From Neoceratodus forsteri (Eukaryota; Chordata; Ceratodontiformes; Ceratodontidae), in contig CM057449.1 of NCBI GenBank assembly GCA_016271365.2, positions 1,565,582,501-1,565,646,500 on the forward strand: 64,000 nt of DNA. The letters run 5' to 3'. Below, piece by piece: positions 8,772 through 19,261 of this stretch (within the stretch, counting starts at the first letter, position 1; the number at the start of each line of letters is the position of its first letter). The position numbers were made by a program, and so were the translations under genes. The notes beneath the pieces were generated by a model. The model did no database searches. It saw only the letters and a program-made list of their open reading frames with translations, and was not told where the DNA came from.

Positions 8772-10808
8772 CATTTTTATGTTGGCGTGCTTGCGCAGCC
8801 AACATCTTGCAGCAGTGGGGATTTGGAGGCACGGTCGCTGTTGGGAGAATGCAGGGCATGCACCAGTAGGTGCGTCCCTCATTCTCCAATCAACCAGCAT
8901 GCCGGTGCCACACCATGCATATCTAATGTGGCAAGCACATCTAAGGAAAGGTCCGCTGCAATGCGAGCAAAGCTCGTCACACACAGCTGGACCTTCCCGG
9001 CGTGCTTCAGCCAAGAACATGGCGGCACAGTGGCCGCTTAAATCTCTCCGACTTCCGGGCATGCGCCCCCGCTTTCATTTCTCCTATTTTATCAGCCGAT
9101 GGGGGAGCCCACTCCCCTCCTGCATGATGTCCCACCTTCTATGCTGAGGGGGTGCCCAATCCTCAGCTAGTGTCCCCACTCCCTATTTGTGCTGACGGGT
9201 GCCCAGTCCCCCTGCCGCTACTGTATCCCCCCAAAAAAAAAACACCACCTGTAACAAAAGAAAACCATCCACGATATTTCTGTTTTTTTACACCTGTTAA
9301 CAGAAAACAGTCCTCATAGTCTCCCTACCAACCAACCACCCACACCTACCCATCTGCACCCTGCCTCCCACTCCATACTTACCTCCGGAGCTCGCGCAAC
9401 GTATCTTCGTGGACTGGGAACACGCCTGCACTCTTTTCAAAGCTGATCATGTAACTGAGGGAAATGCCGTAAGCTGTATAATGTAATAAATAGGGTTTTT
9501 TCAACTTTGATGCATATCTCGGGCATTTTTTGGAATTTTTGCACCAAATTTTCAACATGGGGTTTTTGGGACCCCCCCTCATGAATTCTGTCACTGTTAT
9601 AATGTTAATCGGTCCTGAAAGGTGGTTAACGCAAGGACAGTGGCAGTGTTCATGAGATGGGCTCTCAAAAAGCCTATGTTGCAAATTTAGCGGGAAAAAT
9701 AAAAAAATGGCTGTTTTATTTAGCTGCATTATGAAAGTTGCTGCGCACGTCAGAATCTCGGGGTGGAATGGCAATATTTTCACACCATATTTCAACATTG
9801 CATTTTTCTACACCTCCTGTGAATAGTCATTTTTCACATCCTGGCCGAAATGTATTTCCGCACTTCTGGCGCACAATAGCACGGTTGCTGTGGGAAATCG
9901 GTGTTTGAGGCAGATTACCAAAATTACAGTGACACTGTTCATGAGCAGAGGTCCTAAAAGGCCTATGTTGAAAATTTGGTTACAATACTCCATAAAATGA
10001 CTGTGTTACAAGCGTGCGTTGCGCAGTTGCTACGCATGCTCATAAATTCGCGAATTCGCAATATTTTTATACAGATTTTCAGCATTGTCATTTTTCCCTC
10101 CCTTGAATAGTACAGGACATTTTTCACATCCTGGCTGAAATTTGCTTCCGCGACTTCCAGCGCATAATAGCGACCGCCAGAGCGGGGAAACTCGCCAGTG
10201 TTCGGGGCAGATTACTTAAATGACAGTGGTAATTGTTCATGAACAGATGTCCTAAAATGCCTATGTTGGAAAATTTGGTGACGATACTCCCATTATGATC
10301 TGTGTTACGAGCGTGCGTAGTGCAGCTTGCATGCACGCTCGTAATGTGCATTTGTAATATTTTCACCTGGATTTTAACCATTGGCATTTTTCCACACCTC
10401 TTGATGAACAGTACAGCTGTAATTTTACATATACTGCCCGAAATGTGTTTTCGCACGTCCGGCGCAGAATAGTGCAGTCGCTGTGCGAAATCACTTTTTG
10501 GGACAGTGTGAGGAAATGACAGTGACACTGTACGTGAGCAGAGGTCCTAAATGCCTATGTTGAAAATTTGTGCCGAAAGTCCATAAAATGACTGTGTTAC
10601 AAGTGTGCGTTGCGCATTTCCCACGCACCCTTGTAACTTCGCAAATTTGCAATATTTACATGCCACATTTTCAACACTGTAATTTTTTTACACCTCCTTA
10701 TGAACACTGCAGCTGTCATTTTTCACATCCTGCCCAAACTGTGTTTCCGCACTGCACTACCAAAGCCAATGCCAGCGCGACAATATTCGGCATTGACAAA
10801 TGCTTGTT
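8772..10808 (+). mobile_element. Dispersed repeat S, copy 1 (unclassified)
   Basis: The segment is similar over its length to the copy at 33641-33691 plus 40019-42950. It starts with a hairpin (atgttggc...gccaacat, 8779-8805) and has a GC-rich leader with repeated g(g)gtgcccaatcc phrases at 9150-9200. A conserved stretch around 9375-9590 includes cttacctccgg and ttgcaccaaattttcaacat. A ~298-bp tandem array follows, and the copy ends in a hairpin-forming caatgcc...ggcattgacaaatgcttgtt. The two copies diverge after that last phrase, which sets the 3' boundary. No protein is encoded. Helitron-like or Helentron-like non-autonomous DNA is one possibility, but no CTRR end is seen. Confidence 0.55.
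9590..10745 (+). repeat. ~298-bp tandem satellite array in S, copy 1
   Basis: About four units. The landmark (g)agcagaggt and its variants fall at 9943, 10241 and 10535, giving spacings of 298 and 294 bp. Each unit contains an imperfect palindrome around gcgtgcgttgcgcag...acgca, an A+T stretch ending in attttcaacattg and a ttcacatcctg phrase. Units differ from each other by perhaps a fifth of positions, so the array is old. Confidence 0.8.
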
Positions 10809-11242
10809 AGTTGGAGTAATAGAAATATGACTGCCAAAACTGTATTGCCACTGTTAGATCCCCCAACTGACTTTGCATGCCCCCTCCCATCCCTCTGTGG
10901 CCAGACCAGCACGGCTACCTCCACCCCGGCTACATCACTCCCCTTTGAGTTGCTATGTATGAGCATAGGGGGGCAGCTGGGAACCATTTAAAAACACAAA
11001 TTTCATACATGACATGTACGATTTTGGATCATCAGGAGTTCATTTTGCAAAACAGCTGCAAAATTACCTGCAAGGATGTTTAAATGGCTTTAAAAGTTGC
11101 CCAATGATAGAAACCATAATTTCCATAGAATTTTAGTCTTTGAAGGCTTCAGACATCTAATCCCGAAACTCCTAGCCATGTCAAAACTCCTATTAGTGCA
11201 TGCACATCCATCAGTTTTGATGTGTCTGTCAGTTATCTTTGT
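10809..11242. other. Unassigned sequence
   Basis: Single-copy-looking sequence between repeat S and the 99-bp minisatellite. I see no coding or repeat signal in it. Confidence 0.3.
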
Positions 11243-11410
11243 AGCTTGATGGAGATTCTGCCGGGGTAGGGTTTGCTGTTGAGCACCTTCCTGACTAGTG
11301 GGTAACATTGGAGTCAGCTTCAGGCGTGAGACGGGTTACATAGCTTGATAGAGATTCTGCCAAGGGAGGGTTTGCTGTTCAGCACCTTCCTAACTAGTAG
11401 TTGATACTAT
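11243..11410. repeat. ~99-bp minisatellite, first block
   Basis: About 1.7 units of a tandem repeat whose core is tagcttgatagagattctgc, then ggagggtttgctgttgagca, then ccttcctgactagtgggtga. The same array resumes at 12750 and again at 14165, so the three blocks were one array before insertions. Confidence 0.85.
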
Positions 11411-11567
11411 ATACAAGAAAAGGCACTCCAGGCTAGCATTAGTACTTGTTCAAAATTATTTTATTGATTGATATTTTAGAAGCAGATTTTAAATACACAT
11501 TCAAGTATATAATCAAAGACTTCATAAAACACAATGTACAGGTTCACATACCGTGTCAGTGATAGCT

Positions 11568-11605
11568 GCCCAGCGCTTCGAGGCCACAAAGGTATCTTCA
11601 TCAGG
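11568..11605 (-). ncRNA. Degenerate hammerhead-ribozyme-like motif
   Basis: On the minus strand the sequence reads CTGATGA, a stem-loop candidate of 18 nt, then CGAAG. The hammerhead core would be CTGATGA, stem II, GAAA, so the last core base is changed, and stem II pairs only at its ends (GA...TC and CC...GG). Hammerhead motifs are known in Penelope-like elements. This one probably no longer cleaves. Confidence 0.35.
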
Positions 11606-12214
11606 CGTATGGTATTCCTATGAGGTGCACATTTACATAGTGTTTTATTTATTAGCAGGTGTGTGTGATTACCCTGTCAATCCATTCACATGCTCCAGTT
11701 ATACTCTCAATGCCCATTGGTGTATCCACCTCATCAATAATGAATGGTGATTTATTACAACGTTAAAGTGAGTTTTGTGTTCATTTTAGTTTTATACACT
11801 TATTTAATTGATTCCCAAGTGTTTAACAATCATCAAAGACAAACATTATGCTTTCTATATTTAAAAGACAAAAAAATGAACCTAGTTCCAAAATTCCAAT
11901 GGGAAATGGGATGTGTCACGTGGTATGAAGCTCTCCTTAGTGCACCCAGTGTAATATTTAAAGGGATATTCCCTGATTTTAACACCAGGGTGCACTGCCT
12001 GACACCACATGCCTCATCCCCCTTCAAATCATGCGAAATTATATTTTATCATTAAAAGAAAAGAAGGGAGCAATACGTTAAAACACATGTTCTCTCTCAC
12101 AGTATTACTATGTTTAAATTATACTTCACTCCAATAGAGTCCCCCCAGTTTGCTCATAGCCTGATGATGTCTTTTTTAGTATTTTAAGAGGCTATTTTCC
12201 CAAGCACTATATCT

Positions 12215-12560
12215 CTAATTTACAAAAAAAGGCTTCCAGTCCATACAATAATTAAATCCTGTAGGTTTTAAAGTTTTGAACAAAAAAATCCATTTTGATT
12301 CCTTTTGATCCAGTATCCTTCCCCTATCTCCTCCCCTTAATAATGGGGGTACATGTTCGATACCCATGTATGAAACATGATGATCCCTTGGTCTTTCTAC
12401 TCGGTCCAGATGTTTAGCGATAGGGTGCGGTAAGTTTTTCTGTCTTAATGCTCTAAAATGTTCTTGCACTCTTTCTTTTAACTTACGGGTAGTTTGGCCA
12501 GTGTAAATAAGGCCACGAGAATACCAGATGCATGTTATAAAGTGTTGTAATTTAACCTGT
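12215..12560 (-). pseudogene. Penelope GIY-YIG endonuclease domain, degenerate
   Basis: Minus-strand translation shows LIYTGQTTRKLKERVQEHF leading into RALRQKNLPHPIAKH and later GIEHVPPLLRGGDRGRILDQ and KESKWIFLFKTLKPTG. The Tyr-x-Gly-Gln-Thr and Arg residues are typical of the GIY-YIG nuclease that Penelope-like elements carry after their reverse transcriptase, where it nicks target DNA. The upstream part of the domain is out of frame, and the reverse transcriptase itself is absent, as expected for a 5'-truncated copy. Distances between motifs agree with the family. Confidence 0.75.
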
Positions 12561-12749
12561 TTTCAGTACCTTTATTACTGGGATTAATGAACACACTATC
12601 CTGTTTAGCATTTGGGCAAGAGATGCAATCCTGACATGGAAAAAATCCATGTGGTTTGGTTGACTGCCATTTTCCTGCAGGCAAGGGTTCCTTATACTCA
12701 CTATGGACCAATGCATTCTTCAGATTTTTTTCCCCATCTAAAAGATACT

Positions 12750-13088
12750 AGTGGGTGACACTGGAGCCAGCTGCAGGCGTGAGACAGATTACATAGCTTG
12801 ATAGAGATTCCGCCAGGGGATGGTTTGCTGTTGAGCACCTTCCTGACTAGTGGTTGACACAGGAACCAGCTGCAGGCATGAGATGGGTTACATAGCTTGA
12901 TAGAGATTCTGTCAGGGGAGGGTTTGCTGTTCAGCACCTTCCTGACTAATAGGTGACGCAGGAGCCAACTGCAGGCCTGAGATGGGTTACATAGCCTGAT
13001 AGAGATTCTGCCTGGGGAGGGTTTGCTTTCGAGCACCTTCCTGACTAGTGGGTGACACTGGAGCCAGCTTCAGGCGTGAGACAGGTTA
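12750..13088. repeat. ~99-bp minisatellite, second block
   Basis: About 3.4 units. The landmark tgacac(t)gg and its variants occur at 12756, 12855, 12954 and 13053, an exact 99-bp period. Units differ by 5-10 substitutions. Confidence 0.9.
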
Positions 13089-14164
13089 ATAATAATAATA
13101 ATAATAATAACTTTATTTTTTTGGTGCCTTTCAGAATGTCAAGGCACCTAACAAAATTATAAAATAACATATCACAATCCATATTATAAAATATAAAATC
13201 AGTAATCGATTCATACCGTTATACATTCACCAAAAGCATGAGTCCACAAATAAGTTTTCAAAGCCTGTTTAAATCCCTCCACTGTCATGCACTCCCGTAT
13301 CCAATGGGGTAGAGAATTCCAAAGGGTTGGGGCTGCGTGCATGAATGCACGGCCCCAGATGATTTCAAGCACACCCTCGGAATCTCCAGCAACCCCTCGT
13401 CGGCTGAGTGGAGCACTTGAATGGGGCAGTAAGGAACCAGAAGCTCTTTCATGTAATCGGGGCCGAGTTCGTGTAGGGCTTTAAAAGTCAGTAACCCGAC
13501 TTTAAAGGTGATCCGCCACTGTACTGGCAGCCAGTGCAGTCCGCGCAGCACCGGCGTAATATGACAGGAGCTAGAGGTTCCTGTCAAAAGCCTGGCCGTA
13601 GCATTCTGCACTAGCTGCAAGTGACAGATTTCCACCCCAGTTAGCCCTAGATAAAGGGAGTTGCTGTAGTCCATGCATGAGGACACAAAGGCGTGGACCA
13701 GCTTTGGAAGATCACCAGACGGAACAAGGTACTTAATCCTGGAGATATTCCTCAGATGGTAAAAAGAGGATTTGACGACGGCTGATGCCTGTGAATGCAG
13801 AGTAAGCCCTTCGTCAAAAATTACCCCCAGGTTCCGCACCTGTTCAGAGAACGGGAGAGATACCCCTGAGAAAAAGCCCCGAGGGGGAACCCACCCCTGG
13901 CCCCCCTATCCGTCGCGCTGGATCCATGACCAACACCTTAGTCTTCTCCAAATTCAGCTTTCGCCAACTGGAGTCCATATACTCCTGGATTTCAGTGAGA
14001 CAGCTGTTAAAAGCTGAGAGTGCTCTATCCAGGTCAGGTGCAAAAGATAGGTAGAGCTGGGTATCATCAGCATAGCAGTGAAACCTCAGCCCATACCTTC
14101 TTACAATGTCTCCGAGGGGCAGCATATACACTGCGAACAACATGAGGGACAATACTGAGCCCTG
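13089..14164 (-). mobile_element. L2-like LINE, 3' fragment
   Basis: A 5'-truncated LINE on the minus strand. Its 3' tail is the (ATA)n stretch at 13089-13110, preceded on the minus strand by a 3' UTR and the C-terminal reverse transcriptase. It interrupts the 99-bp minisatellite. The phrase aggtta is present at both edges (13083-13088 and about 14164-14169), which fits a short target-site duplication. Confidence 0.8.
13300..14152 (-). pseudogene. L2-like reverse transcriptase, C-terminal fragment
   Basis: Minus-strand pieces show the polymerase active site (FHCYADDTQLYLSF), then EYMDSSWRKLNLEKTKVLVM. A shift leads into VRNLGVIFDEGLTLHSQASA, LVHAFVSSCMDYSNSLYLGL and HITPVLRGLHWLPVQWRITF. The last block is the hallmark thumb/C-terminal region of L2-clade LINEs. 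Two frames are needed, joined near 13840, so it is broken. It is the same family as the longer element at 24.4-28.7 kb. Confidence 0.8.
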
Positions 14165-14370
14165 AGGTTACATAGCTTGATACAGATTCTGCCGGGGGAG
14201 GGGTCCTGTTGAACACCTTCCTGACTATTGGGTGACACTGGAGTCAGCTGCAGGCCTCAGACGAGTTACATAGCCTGATAGAGATTCTGCTAGGGGAGGG
14301 TTTGCTGTTGAACACCTTCCTGACTAGTGGGTAACACTGGAGCCAGCTGCAGGCCTGAGACGGGTTACAT
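14165..14370. repeat. ~99-bp minisatellite, third block
   Basis: About two units resume directly after the L2 insertion, beginning ttacatagcttgatacagat and ending gagacgggttacata, where CR1-like sequence starts. Confidence 0.85.
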
Positions 14371-14740
14371 AACATAGAATCTGATGGCAAAAGGAGACTA
14401 AATGTCCGTCTTATCTACCCTTTTCTATAATTACCTGAGCCACCGGTGTGCTGTCCTATTGGGTGGACACCCCACCCCAATAACCCATCACCCAGTCCCA
14501 TACTGCCACTATTTGGGCATATTTGTCTCATTGCCCTGTTCCAACCATGTACAAAATTAGTATGGGTTTCAGCCACCACTACTTCAGCTGGCAGTCTGTT
14601 CCAAAGATCCACAACCCTCTCAGTAAAATAGAATTTCCTTAGTTTTTTCCTTCCCTTACCCCCTAACAGCCTCCATTTATGACTCCTAGTGACTGCATCC
14701 TTATTTCTTACAAATATGTCCCCACTTTTATAGGGGATAC
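14371..14740 (-). mobile_element. CR1-like LINE, 3' end (first part)
   Basis: The plus strand begins with acatagaatctgatggcaaa, the reverse of a CR1-type 3' tail. Minus-strand coding remains include VVDLWNRLPAEVVVAETHTN. The missing upstream piece continues at 15481-15800, so the element is split by the intervening segment. Confidence 0.7.
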
Positions 14741-15480
14741 ATAATAGGCAAGGGTGGAATATGGCAAATATCTGAGTGAGTGTTTAGTGACCTTGGGTAG
14801 CATCACAAGTGGCGGAGCGTAGCAGAGCCACAAGTGATGTATCCTGAGGTCACTAAGCACAAATTCAGATGTTTGCCTTATTCCAACCCCCTGCATCATG
14901 TGTGTGCTTTATACAATAGGGTCCCTATTTGTTGTTTCTTTTAATATTTTTATGTTACCTTGGTTGACTTTTTTCCTCTTCTGTTGTGTTCCGCGGTGGT
15001 TTATTACTGGGTGTTGCTCGGTGGGTGACATTGCATTGCACTATTTGTTCCTTTTGGTGATATTGACTAGAGACTGGTGATGTTCCGGCGTATATTTTTT
15101 GGATTGGGTGGTTATGTTCCTGGTGTTTTTTGATTGGGTGGTTTTGGTATAGGGGCGTGGCAGTTTGTGATGCAAAGTGCGAGGGGGACGTGTTGTTTGG
15201 GTTCGTTTTGGTGTTGTCCCGTATTTTTCTCTGTGGGATTGATATATTTATTAATTTATACATCTTTCGTGGGAGAAAAGGTGTGCTTTCAAGTATATGG
15301 TACGGGGGGGGGGTGGAGTTTGTTTAATGCTTAGTTATTGATTACAACTAATGACTTGCTCTTTGTGACATAGCTAGAGTGGTTTATTTGGTGGTGACAT
15401 ATCAACAGTGGGTTTATCTGCATTTATTCCACTCTCCTGATGTCAGTAGGTTATTTCACTGCGGTGAATTTATGTCCTAA
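14741..15480. mobile_element. Unclassified insert with long hairpin (foldback/MITE-like)
   Basis: About 740 bp separate two parts of one CR1 fragment, so this is an insertion. Its left end is the long hairpin at 14751-14892. Near its right end (about 15400-15450), the reverse complement of gcatttattccactctcctg resembles the hairpin arm (gtggaatatggcaaatatct). This suggests terminal inverted repeats of a non-autonomous DNA transposon. No transposase is seen. The interior is T/G-rich. Confidence 0.45.
14751..14892. repeat. Long imperfect hairpin, ~65-bp arms
   Basis: The left arm (gggtggaatatggcaaatat ... tagtgacct ... catcacaagtggc) and the right arm (gccacaagtgatgtatcctg ... cagatgtttgcc ... 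ttccaaccccc) are inverted repeats with roughly 80% pairing. They flank a loop of about 13 nt (ggagcgtagcaga). Confidence 0.75.
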
Positions 15481-15800
15481 TATGTTACTCCATATATTCT
15501 CACCTCTATTGTATAAATCTTATTTATACCCCTAAGAAACATATGTGTTTTACTGAGGTCCCCCCTCTCTTTTCTGGCCTCCAAAGAATGCATAATTAGG
15601 TCCAGTAACATTTCTGTGTAAACTGTATCCTGTTGCCCCTCCTGGATCATTTTGGTCATCCTACACTGTTCAGATTCATGTCTATCAATGTTCTTCCTCA
15701 GATGGGGTTCCAGAACAGGGCACAGTGCTCTATAGATGTGGCTTCACTAGAGTTCTGTATAGGGTTATATAGTGGGTTGCTAGTGACATGTAGTGTAAGG
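15481..15800 (-). mobile_element. CR1-like LINE fragment (second part)
   Basis: The minus strand encodes a CR1 C-terminal block (LEARKERGDLSKTHMFLRGI) preceded by remnants of the region that in intact CR1 reads as a YC-x-WxPxxxKDI-like motif. It connects across the insert to 14371-14740. Confidence 0.65.
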
Positions 15801-18587
15801 GATTAAGATCAGAGCAGTGCAAGACAAAATGGCACACAGTATAAACAGATGGCGTAAAAGGACTGCCAGGCCCCAACATCACATTTAATTATTTTAGTGG
15901 CTTTAATAATTTGTGCATTAATGTAGTTTTTCTCTTTAAAAAAACACATTCAGTTCAGGAAGATGGCTGCATCATTACACAAACACAAGTTACAAGAACA
16001 GCTCAGCATGGGAGCAGGTCTGCACATAGGAAAGTGTAAGGGATTGTCTGGGCTGCTGCCTCCACAAATCAAAAATCTGATCCCTTCCCTCCCTTAAATA
16101 ACACAGAAAAAATTCCAGGACAGCTGTGTCTGCCTTGCCTGGACTGTAAGACATTATCCCTGTTTACACTGCCAACTTTAAAGCGTGATGCACTTCAAAG
16201 TCGACAGTGTGGACACTTTTGGGAGCATCCTTTGAGCGCTTTGCTTCCAGTTTCTGAAGCGACTCCGGAGAGGGGACATGTATCGGACTGAGCTACTTGA
16301 CAGCGAATTTACCTGTCATATATAGACAGTCCTCAGTGCTCGCTCCGATTGAATGTCACCCCTCCCAGCATCCTCCAGTGGCTCTCCGCTAGCACTTCCT
16401 ATTTAGAAGGCGAGCCGTAGCACACCTGAGTTCAGCAAAAGTGATTTTTCAACAGCAGATAGAAAGCATACCTCGGGAAAGTGCATAAAAATGAAAACCG
16501 AGGGCTACAAGTATTCGGAATGGACATAGCAAAGACCATTTTGTAAATATGTAAACAGCAATTTTTCAAACATTGTGCATGAGGCCCATTTCTGTTTATG
16601 AGTTGGCCTCCCGGGCATGCATATCCTCAGTGCCAGTTTGCCCTTAAATTACTATGTTACTATGTAAATGGACAGGTTAAAAATGAGCTTCTTTGGCCAA
16701 TTTAAAACCAAAGGGAGAGTAATAATGATTAAAATAGATCTATAGAGGACAGAGCGCAAAACTTGAGAAAGTAACATCAATAACACCGAATAAAGACTTC
16801 TTTTTTCCTGTCAAATTTACAAGAACACCCTTCCCCCATAAATAATATTTTTTAAGCATAGATCAGCCTGTGTCTTCCTTTCTCAGTGCAAACAACCCCA
16901 ACTCACTATCAGACAATCCAGCACTTGCACAAAAATCACACGTAAATAGAACCTTGTACTGTAGGAAATTGACCTGATCATAGCATTTCACTGTGGAGTC
17001 GGAGCTCTCTTGAGGTGATTAAAAGTTTATTGATTTTTTTCTTTAATGTATAATAAAATACCCACAGCACTGAAGCAGATGCTCAACAAATTAACACTGT
17101 TGGTGCAACAAGCTATATGCACTCTTGCTGAGCTAGAGAAATCCTGCCAAGAGGCCAGATAGTTGCTGTCTTTATTTATTTATTTATTTTTCTGGTGTAC
17201 ATTGAGCTTCGGCTGCAAGTTCCTTTGCAATATTTGCTCCTTTGTGTTTAATATGATACTTTGCATGTCTGTTAAGCAACAAGAATGGGCTGAGATAGTG
17301 ATCAGAATAACTAAAGAAAGGGCACTTTTGTTTATAGCAAACTCTTGAAATGTTGTATCATTTAAACTTTCAAGGAGAAGGAAGAATGGGGCATATCAGT
17401 TTGAGAACAAAACTCTGACACACAAGGTCCTAGTTCAAATATCCAACTATAGCTACCGCCTTCGATTCTAGACAAGTCATTTTACCCTCTTTATATCTGT
17501 CTGTACCACCAGTTGGTATAAAAAAAAAGGAGTCGGTATTAGAAAAAGGACCCTACTGTAAATGAGAAACTTCATTTTGGCTAACCTTGATAAAGAAATT
17601 CTAAGGGTCTGATTCTCAGTTCCAGTTTTGTGGGCCACAAACTGGGGTGCAAAGTTTGCCCGATTGTGCCCACTTGTAAAATTGTTATACTGCGAACATT
17701 AGACACCCACCCTTGGTACATCCCTTTTTGCAGGTAGGTACTCCCGCTGTCACTGTGTACAGACCATGTTTGCACACAGTAATAGTGCACATTATGAGGT
17801 CATGCGTGTCTACACATGGCGCAGTGCTATGTATAGGTTTGACCCATATTGTTGGCCAGGGACGACATTTGCTTGTGGGCCAATGTCTATATCTAGTATC
17901 TGTCCCCCATTGTTGTCCTTGGTAGTTAGTATGCCCGCAATCCAGTCCCCAGCAAGAAACCCTCCAAGTAGTCCAGCGGATTCTCTCTTCCTTGCCTCAT
18001 TACCCCTCATGCGTCTTTACTCGATATTGGCCACACAGTGATCTCGGTCCAATACCATCCATGCACAATGGGTGCAGCTTTCTGACACTCATACCACCTT
18101 AGTACAAAATGTTTTTCAGCTGGGAGTGTCACAAAAGTACTTTGCCTGGTGATATTTCTCATTGTTGCAACTAACAAACAGCGTTCAGTACACCCCTCTT
18201 TGTAAATCTGAAAAGCTAAAATTTCTTTCTGCCTAAACTGGCTAATTTCTTATTTTCATCTCCATGGAAAAGGGTTTCTGTTAGTTATTATATCTCCAAT
18301 GTGAGCAAGCCAGAAAACAACCAGGCGCCGGGGTGGAAGCCTACAGTTTGCTCCTAACTATGAAATGTTAAAATCAGAAAAAGATATGTAGTAGTCTTTT
18401 TTTTCTGTGTTCTAACCAGTTCCCAGCATTTTCTTTTCCTCTGGCTGTGAGAGATGTTTTTTTCTAACTTTCCCTAACTGTTTTATTGCCCTTGGAGGTT
18501 GCCATCCTGGTTTCTTTTATGGCCTCTAGTCTTCCCAGAGTGCCCTTTGGTGTGATGTCTAATTGCCCCTGCAGGAAGCCAGTGTCT
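15801..18587. other. Unassigned, largely unique-looking sequence
   Basis: No gene or clear element is recognised over 2.8 kb. Small points are a CR1-tail-like ttactatgttactatgta at about 16651-16668, a (TTTA)n tract at 17170-17190, and a relatively GC-rich stretch at 16180-16440 without coding signal. Open frames at 17713-18041 lack any recognisable motif or homologue in the window. Confidence 0.4.
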
Positions 18588-18965
18588 TGTTACAGGGTCT
18601 GTCGCAGCTCAGCCACATAGAAAATACTTCTCCCAGAGAAGACACACTGCTAGATTTTGGGTGAGTGTAATCATTATTATTTTTTGATATCAGTACCTTG
18701 TCCTGCTATGCTCTGCTGTGTGTGTGTGTGTGTGTGTGTGTGTGTCATGTCACTGTTTACTCTATACCTCTCAGTCACTTTCAGTTTTTGCACCAGTACT
18801 AAGTAGCAAAAATTGAACATCACCTTATAGGTTGTAACATAGCAGGACACGGTACTAATATCAAAAAATAATAGTGATTACACTCACCCAAAATGTAGCA
18901 ATGTGACTTCTTCTCTGAAAGAAGTATTATCTTTGTGGCTGAGCTGTGACAGACCCTGCTAAATC
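18588..18965. repeat. Inverted repeat, ~125-bp arms around a (TG)n core
   Basis: The left arm (about 18590-18712) and right arm (about 18835-18960) are inverted copies. For example, cagctcagccacatagaaaa pairs with the complement of atctttgtggctgagctgtg, and gggtgagtgtaatcattatt with the complement of aatagtgattacactcaccc. The spacer of about 120 bp contains the (TG)n microsatellite. It resembles a foldback DNA element. Confidence 0.75.
18717..18744. repeat. (TG)n microsatellite
   Basis: About fourteen TG units between the arms of the inverted repeat. Confidence 0.95.
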
Positions 18966-19261
18966 TAGGGGCATAGCTACATCACTGTCACATGAACCAG
19001 GGTGCATCGTAGGAGAAAGAAAGCCAATAAACCTATTTGTGATGGAGATCCCCAGAGGTCGTAAAACTACCATACAGCTAGCAGGCTAATTTAGGAAAAA
19101 CTCCTAATAGCTGGCAGAGGGAAGGACACACTAGGACTTAACATACTTATCAAAACACTCTACATAACATATGTTTTTGCACATTCTGGGTGGACTTCTC
19201 CTTTAAGCAATAATCCATGACAGGGTGTAGGTTATGGTGGGATATATCCATGCCTTGTGCA
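18966..19261. other. Unassigned sequence
   Basis: No feature is recognised between the inverted repeat and the LINE tail that begins at 19262. Confidence 0.3.

Larger units (their letters stand above)
11411..12749 (-). mobile_element. Penelope-like element, 3' fragment
   Basis: The minus strand carries the C-terminal GIY-YIG-like part of a Penelope-like element followed by a long 3' region. That region contains a conserved cctgatgaag...cgaagcgctg phrase (about 11568-11605) and an aataaaataat signal before the end near 11411. The element lies within the 99-bp minisatellite: sequences like actagtagttgatac at the left and actagtgggtgacac at the right flank it and may be a diverged target-site duplication, although the tandem nature of the target makes this ambiguous. 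Confidence 0.75.

Noticed and set aside
9590..10745. Regularly spaced repeats as a CRISPR-like array
   Set aside because: The whole ~298-bp unit repeats with no unique spacers, the setting is a vertebrate genome, and no cas-like gene is present.
17713..18041. Possible short gene in a unique region
   Set aside because: Overlapping open frames on both strands, no recognisable motif, no splice or promoter context.
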